DNA from: Ferruginibacter sp.
GTDB lineage: Bacteria > Bacteroidota > Bacteroidia > Chitinophagales > Chitinophagaceae
NCBI GenBank assembly: GCA_025350645.1
Contig: JANXXM010000131.1
Span: 1 to 45,551, forward strand
DNA: 45,551 bases
Reading direction: 5' to 3'
Below the pieces are notes generated by a model, which was not told where the DNA came from, ran no database searches, and worked only from the letters and a program-made list of their open reading frames with translations. A program made the position numbers and the translations under genes. Of the stretch, positions 40,812-45,551 are shown piece by piece. Each line of letters opens with the position of its first letter. The stretch's first letter is position 1.

Positions 40812-42005
40812 ATGACTAAATTTTTTTACATACTTATTTTACTTTGTTTTTTTGACACAATAGCTACTGCTCAAATTAAAAAAGATTCTGTAATAATTGT
40901 ACAGCAGGACACTTCTTTGCTAAACCAAAAAGCAGAAGATGAAATCATAGATGAAATTATAGAAAGAAAAGTTACTCCTTCAAAAGATAAAGTGCAGTAT
41001 TTTAGCCAGCTTACCAGGTATGGTTTCAAAAATCTTTTTCCAAAATATGGTTATAATGCATCACAGCCATACTCCAGCCAGGTAAACCCCAATGCAGAAG
41101 AATATATGCAGCATTACCTGCGGGTAAATTCTAGAGAATTAGTAAGATTAAAAAGTACTGGACTTAATTATTTTAATTTAATTGATAATATTTTAATGCA
41201 ATACGGGTTGCCGAAGGAGCTTAAATATCTTGCAGTAATAGAAAGTAATCTAAATGTAAATTGTACCAGCTGGGTGGGTGCAGCAGGTCCATGGCAATTT
41301 ATGCCGTATACTGCAAGAGATTATGGGCTGGTAATAAATGGTGCTTACGATGAGCGCAGGGATTATTATAAAAGTACGCATGCCGCTGCCCGCTACCTGC
41401 TTACCCTTTACAAAAGCTTGAAAGACTGGTTGCTGGTTATAGCTGCTTATAATGGTGGCCCGGGGCGGGTGTACAGCGCTATTAAAAGAAGTGGCAGCAG
41501 AAATTTTTGGCAACTGCAATATTTTTTACCGGAAGAAAGCAGAAATCATGTAAAAAAATTTATAGCTACCCATTATATTATGGAGGCTGGGGGTGCAGTT
41601 TTACCTGCTGGTATGCCAACTACCGGAAGCTTTGCCTTAAATGCAGTGAGCAGTGGCAATAAGTTTAACCCATACAACAACAAACCTGTTCTTACCACTG
41701 CAGAAATGGAAGCTGCAGAAAGCCAAACCATTTCTGGTAAATTTAATTCCATTGTTATTGCAAAAAATATAGTGATTGATATTGCTACATTTAACCGTTA
41801 TAATCCTGGTTTTGATAGCCAGATAGCTACAAATGGAAAATATGAACTTGTATTGCCGGAGGATAAAATGCAGTTATTTATGTCTTTAAAGTATCAGATA
41901 CTTAATGAATGTGTGCAACTACTATTATCGGATAATAGTGTACCTGCGGAAAGCAAAACTTTTTATCCTCAGCGGTATAATAAAAAAGGAAAAACAAAAT
42001 ATTAA
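40812..42005 (+). CDS. MltD-like membrane-bound lytic transglycosylase
   Basis: A 397-residue exported enzyme that cleaves peptidoglycan glycan strands. A signal peptide (MTKFFYILILLCFFDTIATAQ) precedes a family 1 lysozyme-like SLT domain: catalytic E144 in LAVIESNLN, then WVGAAGPWQFMPYTARDYGL, YDERRDYYKSTHAAARYL and AAYNGGPGRV, as in MltD. The last 80 residues (IVIDIATFNRYNPGF...YELVLPEDKMQLF) look like a single degenerate LysM-type peptidoglycan-binding module. The frame is open from a TTG at 40797, but the ATG at 40812 gives the better signal peptide. It converges with pabB. Confidence 0.9.
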   Translation: MTKFFYILILLCFFDTIATAQIKKDSVIIVQQDTSLLNQKAEDEIIDEIIERKVTPSKDKVQYFSQLTRYGFKNLFPKYGYNASQPYSSQVNPNAEEYMQHYLRVNSRELVRLKSTGLNYFNLIDNILMQYGLPKELKYLAVIESNLNVNCTSWVGAAGPWQFMPYTARDYGLVINGAYDERRDYYKSTHAAARYLLTLYKSLKDWLLVIAAYNGGPGRVYSAIKRSGSRNFWQLQYFLPEESRNHVKKFIATHYIMEAGGAVLPAGMPTTGSFALNAVSSGNKFNPYNNKPVLTTAEMEAAESQTISGKFNSIVIAKNIVIDIATFNRYNPGFDSQIATNGKYELVLPEDKMQLFMSLKYQILNECVQLLLSDNSVPAESKTFYPQRYNKKGKTKY

Positions 42006-42017
42006 TACTTTTAAAAG

Positions 42018-43298
42018 TTATAAAAGTGCTTTAATAATAGCTTCTGCCTTTGCCAAACATTCATCGTATTCGGCTGCACCATCTGCATAAATTGTTATAC
42101 CACTGCCGGCAAAGAAATTAATTAGATATTGTTTTTTATCATAAAAAATGCTACGGATAACCACATTAAAATCAAAATCAGCTTCGGGCGTTATATAACC
42201 AATACTGCCAGAAAACAACCCTCTTGGTATCGTTTCGTATAATGCAATTAATTCCATTACCTTTTTTTTGGGAGCACCAGTCATTGAGCCCATAGGAAAG
42301 CATGCCTGTAATACATTGCTAATAGTAATATCATCTAAAAGACAACATTGTATAGTGCTTACCATGTGATGAACCTGTGGGAAAGTATATACGCCAAATA
42401 ATTCTTTAACCTCTACAGATCCTTCCACGGCCACTTTACTCATATCATTTCTTACTAGGTCTACCACCATTACATTTTCTGATTTTTCTTTTTGACTGAG
42501 CAACAGATTTTTTTTTATAACATCATCCTGCTGCACATCTCTAAGATTTCTGCGGGCTGTACCTTTTATGGGTTGAGAAATAAGGATATTGCCTGTTTTT
42601 TTAAGAAAACGCTCCGGGCTGGCACAAATGCAATAATGATCATTTAACCTGTATAAAGCACCAAAAGGATTAGGGGAAATTTCTGCAAGTTTTAAATAGG
42701 TTTGTAAGGGGTTTATTAAAACATTTGTACCAATAAAGGGCATGCAAAAATTTATTTCATAGCAGTCGCCACGTTTTATATGATTTTGTAAAAGTTGTAT
42801 ACTTTCAATATACTGCTGTTTAGAAAATGCAGGGCTTATCTGTAAACTTTCATTTACATCAGTAATTTGCGACGTGTCAATAATATCAATTGTATCAAAA
42901 ATATTTTTGGCATCAATTTCATTTTCGGTTATAAGGCATATATTTTCTTGTTTAATTTTTATAATAATATCAGGTTCAAAAAAAAACCCATCTCCAAAAT
43001 CTACAGCATTTTTAAGCTCTTTACCATAAGCAATATGGCCTGCATTATAACCCAAGTGCCCAAAAATCCATGATGGTTTTTGAGCATAAAATTGCTGAAG
43101 TAAATGAAATGCCTCATGCCCCTGCAATGTTACAGAGCGCCTGCAACCCACAGCTAATATGGATTCAATATATGATTGCTCATTTTGATAATGATTACTA
43201 TCCAGCATACAAAAAATGCTGAACCTGTTTGCCCAGTGCAGCATTTTTATTTTAAAGGCTTTAATATTAGTTACAGAAAATACATATTCATTTTTCAA
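42018..43298 (-). CDS. pabB: Aminodeoxychorismate synthase component I
   Basis: A 426-residue chorismate-binding enzyme for p-aminobenzoate, the folate precursor. The motif PIKGTARR with K245 is the PabB version of the family (anthranilate synthase TrpE has PIAGT), forming a covalent intermediate. RGDCYEINFCMPF, NVMVVDLVRNDMSKVA, HHMVSTI, FPMGSMTGAPKKKVME and the C-terminal GSGITIYADGAAEYDECLAKAEAI are family blocks. The only start that keeps the conserved N-terminal LHWANRFSIFCMLD region with normal spacing is TTG at 43298. It follows the acidic-protein gene by 27 bases and is probably cotranscribed with it. pabA and pabC are not present. Confidence 0.93.
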   Translation of the reverse strand: MKNEYVFSVTNIKAFKIKMLHWANRFSIFCMLDSNHYQNEQSYIESILAVGCRRSVTLQGHEAFHLLQQFYAQKPSWIFGHLGYNAGHIAYGKELKNAVDFGDGFFFEPDIIIKIKQENICLITENEIDAKNIFDTIDIIDTSQITDVNESLQISPAFSKQQYIESIQLLQNHIKRGDCYEINFCMPFIGTNVLINPLQTYLKLAEISPNPFGALYRLNDHYCICASPERFLKKTGNILISQPIKGTARRNLRDVQQDDVIKKNLLLSQKEKSENVMVVDLVRNDMSKVAVEGSVEVKELFGVYTFPQVHHMVSTIQCCLLDDITISNVLQACFPMGSMTGAPKKKVMELIALYETIPRGLFSGSIGYITPEADFDFNVVIRSIFYDKKQYLINFFAGSGITIYADGAAEYDECLAKAEAIIKALL

Positions 43299-43325
43299 AG
43301 TATTGCCGCCTTTCTGGTTTAATTA

Positions 43326-43763
43326 TTAATAATCGTCGTCATCATCAAAACCGCCACGGCCTCCGCCCATGTCATCATCAAACATATCAAACTCTTTTAG
43401 GTCATCATCTATTTTTAAATCATCATCCTCATCTTTAGATTTTTTTACTCCTGCTTTTTTTGTTTTAGAAGCGGGTACGTCAAACTCTGCAAAATCCGGA
43501 TCCCAATTTTCGTCATCTTCTCCTTTTTCCCAATCATCCTCAACCTCTGCATTATCATCATCATCGTCATCGTCATCCTCATCTGAAGATTTTTTACCTT
43601 TACCTTTTACCGCTTTTTTAAGTTTGGGTTCATCATCTTCATCAAGATCATCTTCATCATCCTCATCAACATCTTTACTTTTAGCTGCTTTGCTTTTTGA
43701 ATCATTTTCAGGAGCATCTTTTTTTGCTGCTGTTTTTTTTGCTGTATCTTTTTTTGCTGCCAT
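43326..43763 (-). CDS. Highly charged acidic/lysine-rich protein of unknown function
   Basis: A 145-residue low-complexity protein. The first 30 residues are Ala/Lys-rich (MAAKKDTAKKTAAKKDAPEN), like histone H1-type tails. They are followed by long Asp/Glu runs (DEDDDDDDDDN), a short ordered core (WEKGEDDENWDPDFAEFDVP), another Lys patch, and a C-terminus of Asp and Gly (DDDMGGGRGGFDDDDDY). Similar proteins occur widely in Chitinophagaceae and are unnamed. The mix of basic head and acidic body suggests interaction with nucleic acid or with basic proteins, which is inference. It lies directly upstream of pabB. Confidence 0.75.
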   Translation of the reverse strand: MAAKKDTAKKTAAKKDAPENDSKSKAAKSKDVDEDDEDDLDEDDEPKLKKAVKGKGKKSSDEDDDDDDDDNAEVEDDWEKGEDDENWDPDFAEFDVPASKTKKAGVKKSKDEDDDLKIDDDLKEFDMFDDDMGGGRGGFDDDDDY

Positions 43764-43845
43764 AATTAGTAAGTATTAGAAAACGTAAAATTTCAACTGT
43801 AATTTTAATTTGCCAAATATTTTTACCACTTTTTTAAAAATATTT

Positions 43846-45108
43846 TTACACTTTTACAAGTTGCTCTCTTCCCGGGCCATTGCTTATATATTTTACGGGT
43901 ACTTTTAAAAAATTATTTAAATATTCTATATAAGTCTTCATTTGTGCGGGCATTGCAGTAAAAGTTGCTATGTTTGTTATAGCTGTTTTCCAGCCTTCAA
44001 AAGATTTATATTGTGGTACTATATTCAATCTATCCATCCTAAAAGGAATATTGCCAGTTTCTTCTCCATTTACAGAGTAGCTATTGCAAACATTCAGTTC
44101 GTCCAGCCCATCCAATATATCTGCTTTGGTCATTACTATTTGTGTAACCCCATTTATTATACAGGCAAAGTGCAATGCTACAAGGTCAATCCAGCCGCAT
44201 CTGCGGGGGCGCCCTGTGGTACTTCCAAATTCATTACCAGTATTTCGAAGATAATCTCCTGTGGTTTCCGTAAGCTCTGTGGGAAAAGGACCGCTGCCCA
44301 CCCTTGTGCAATATGCTTTTGTAATACCAATTACTTCTTTTATTTTTTGCGGTGCAATACCCAGCCCGCTGCATACCCCGCCAGATATAGTATTGCTGCT
44401 GGTTACGAAAGGAAAAGTGCCAAAATCCACATCCAGCATACTTCCCTGAGCCCCTTCTGCAAGTACTCTTTTACCTGCGTCTATTTTATCATTTATAAAA
44501 TATTCCCCATTCACTATTTTAAGTTCCCGTAAAAATTCCAATGCTTCAAAAAACTCTTCTTCCCACGAGGTTATTTCTTCTGCAAAATTAAAATTATCCA
44601 GTAAACGCTGATGTTTCATCCGCAGTTTAATATACTGAGTAGTAAAATTTTTATCTAGTAAATCACCTACTCTTAATGCATTTCTGCCTGTTTTATCCAT
44701 GTATGCAGGCCCTATTCCTTTGAGCGTACTGCCTATTTTTTCTACACCTTTAGATAACTCACTGGCTTTATCCAGCGCCCTGTGCGTAGGCAATATAAGG
44801 TGTGTGCGCTCACTTATAAAAAGATTTTTTTTGTAATCTACCCCAAAGCCTGCCACTGTTTCGCATTCTTTTTTGAGTGTTACAGCATCCAATACCACAC
44901 CATTACCAATAAGATTTATTTTTTCTTCATGAAAAATACCACTTGGTATTTGATGTAATACTATTTTTTTATCCCCTACATACAGGGTATGCCCTGCATT
45001 TGGCCCTCCTTGAAACCTTGCCACCACATCATAATCTTTGGCAAAATAATCTACAATTTTTCCTTTTCCTTCATCGCCCCACTGCATTCCCAGAATAACA
45101 TCAACCAT
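43846..45108 (-). CDS. purA: Adenylosuccinate synthetase
   Basis: A 420-residue enzyme that joins IMP and aspartate with GTP hydrolysis in the first committed step to AMP. The N-terminal GDEGKGK loop (11-17, catalytic D12), GGPNAGHTL (H40), IPSGI, GIGPAYMDKTGR, EGAQGSMLDVDFGTFPFVTSSN and GRPRRCGWIDLV are all present. Length is standard. It is transcribed leftward, 82 bases upstream of the acidic-protein gene, and divergent from the MBL-fold gene. Confidence 0.97.
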   Translation of the reverse strand: MVDVILGMQWGDEGKGKIVDYFAKDYDVVARFQGGPNAGHTLYVGDKKIVLHQIPSGIFHEEKINLIGNGVVLDAVTLKKECETVAGFGVDYKKNLFISERTHLILPTHRALDKASELSKGVEKIGSTLKGIGPAYMDKTGRNALRVGDLLDKNFTTQYIKLRMKHQRLLDNFNFAEEITSWEEEFFEALEFLRELKIVNGEYFINDKIDAGKRVLAEGAQGSMLDVDFGTFPFVTSSNTISGGVCSGLGIAPQKIKEVIGITKAYCTRVGSGPFPTELTETTGDYLRNTGNEFGSTTGRPRRCGWIDLVALHFACIINGVTQIVMTKADILDGLDELNVCNSYSVNGEETGNIPFRMDRLNIVPQYKSFEGWKTAITNIATFTAMPAQMKTYIEYLNNFLKVPVKYISNGPGREQLVKV

Positions 45109-45329
45109 GGTAATTATTATTTTTATGAAGACTATTAAAAATGCTGATTAATTAGCCTGTAGAAGAAGAACAAATTGCCCTGCTTTTTTTCAATCGGCGT
45201 AAAAGTAAAATGAAAAAAAACAATCTCCTAAAATAATGCAAAAGGTATGCAGATAAATTTAAAAGAAATTTATAAAAGCCACTTACCTATTATTAGAATT
45301 ACCAAAATCTTTAGCTTTCTTTGTGTAAT

Positions 45330-45551
45330 ATGTCTTTACAAATTACATCTCTCAACAGTGGCAGTAATGGCAATTGCTATTATATTGGCAACAGCAAAGA
45401 GGCAATATTGGTAGATGCCGGCTTATCCTGTCGGGAAACAGAAAGGCGCATGGAAAGGTTGCAACTTTCTATGAAAAATGTAAAAGCCATTTTTGTATCT
45501 CATGAGCATATAGACCATGTACGGGGGCTTGCAGGCCTTGCGGAAAAATAT
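45330..45551 (+). CDS. MBL-fold metallo-hydrolase (YycJ/WalJ-like), N-terminal part
   Basis: The first 74 codons of a gene that runs off the right edge. MSLQITSLNSGSNGNCYYIG and ILVDAGLSCRETERRM are the opening of the YycJ/WalJ group, and SHEHIDHVRG carries the HxHxDH zinc motif of metallo-beta-lactamase-fold enzymes. YycJ-type proteins are thought to act as nucleases or in cell-wall/DNA-replication coordination. Directly upstream is TTTCTTTG (45316-45323), a near match to the -7 box only 6 bases from the ATG. Confidence 0.88.
   Translation, partial: MSLQITSLNSGSNGNCYYIGNSKEAILVDAGLSCRETERRMERLQLSMKNVKAIFVSHEHIDHVRGLAGLAEKY

Noticed and set aside
42007..42018. ACTTTTAAAAGT palindrome between the converging mltD-like and pabB genes as a terminator.
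   Set aside because: No loop, AT-only apart from the ends, and no T-tract; too weak.
43540..43680. Triplet ATC/GTC repeats as a microsatellite or CRISPR-like array.
   Set aside because: They are the codons of Asp/Glu runs in the acidic protein; no spacer-repeat structure.
43942..44532. 196-codon open frame on the plus strand.
   Set aside because: It is antisense to purA, with Cys/Tyr/Phe-rich shadow composition.
45311..45330. ACACAAAGAAAG on the minus strand identical to part of the left GxxExxY repeat.
   Set aside because: Twelve bases only, and explained by the promoter-like CTTTGTGT sequence upstream of the MBL gene.

Overview
The window is a gene-dense, AT-rich stretch of a Bacteroidota chromosome, most like the family Chitinophagaceae. 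The evidence is a C-terminal type IX secretion sorting domain on a large protease, several families largely confined to Bacteroidota (DUF5606, DUF4286, Bacteroidota-type DUF2339/DUF3999, bTHX), the near absence of Shine-Dalgarno sequences, and many copies of the Bacteroidota -7 promoter box TAnnTTTG upstream of genes, some with a TTG/TTTG -33 box 18-20 bases further up. No rRNA, tRNA, CRISPR array, intact transposase or phage module was seen.

Layout. 1-10.2 kb: 5' end of a BatD-like exported protein (-), a 1589-residue secreted M36 metalloprotease (+), a pfkB sugar/nucleoside kinase (-), an amidohydrolase lipoprotein (-) and DNA ligase LigA (+). 10.3-16.9 kb: DUF2461, a decayed membrane-protein remnant beside a 66-codon ORF, a CBS-pair protein, an SnoaL/NTF2-like exported protein, a metal-handling cluster (MerC, SCO1-like, Fur/Zur-like), an M3 oligoendopeptidase and DUF5606. 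17.1-21.8 kb: an apparent operon of outer-membrane beta-barrel protein, ECF sigma factor, probable anti-sigma protein, CpxP/CnrX-like periplasmic sensor and a small exported protein, closed by a strong terminator. 22-25.5 kb: exported proteins of unknown function and recR. 25.6-30 kb: methionine synthase split into two genes (Hcy domain; folate/B12/activation domains), preceded by a long, strongly foldable leader. The two genes are separated by a decayed GxxExxY gene that lies between imperfect terminal inverted repeats. 30-35.5 kb: Uma2 nuclease, exonuclease III, the DUF2339-DUF3999 pair and DUF4286. 35.7-45.5 kb: housekeeping genes (HU, bTHX, pdxH, rplS, tatC, tatA, gatA, an MltD-like lytic transglycosylase, pabB, an acidic/lysine-rich protein, purA) and the 5' end of a YycJ-like metallo-hydrolase.

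Functional links. TatA/TatC, lytic transglycosylase, BatD-like protein and the ECF operon concern the envelope. MerC, SCO1 and Fur suggest metal homeostasis; MerC diverges from a tiny membrane ORF across a 31-bp dyad that contains both promoter boxes. LigA, RecR, ExoIII and HU are DNA maintenance genes. MetH, PabB (folate), PdxH and PurA touch one-carbon, cofactor and purine metabolism.

The most novel-looking items are the GxxExxY pseudogene with CAAAG-type inverted repeats (26811-27271), the structured metH leader (25615-25777), the MerC dyad (12971-13001), the envelope sigma-factor operon, and a set of promoters placed so close to start codons (ligA, recR, Uma2, merC) that leaderless mRNAs are predicted.
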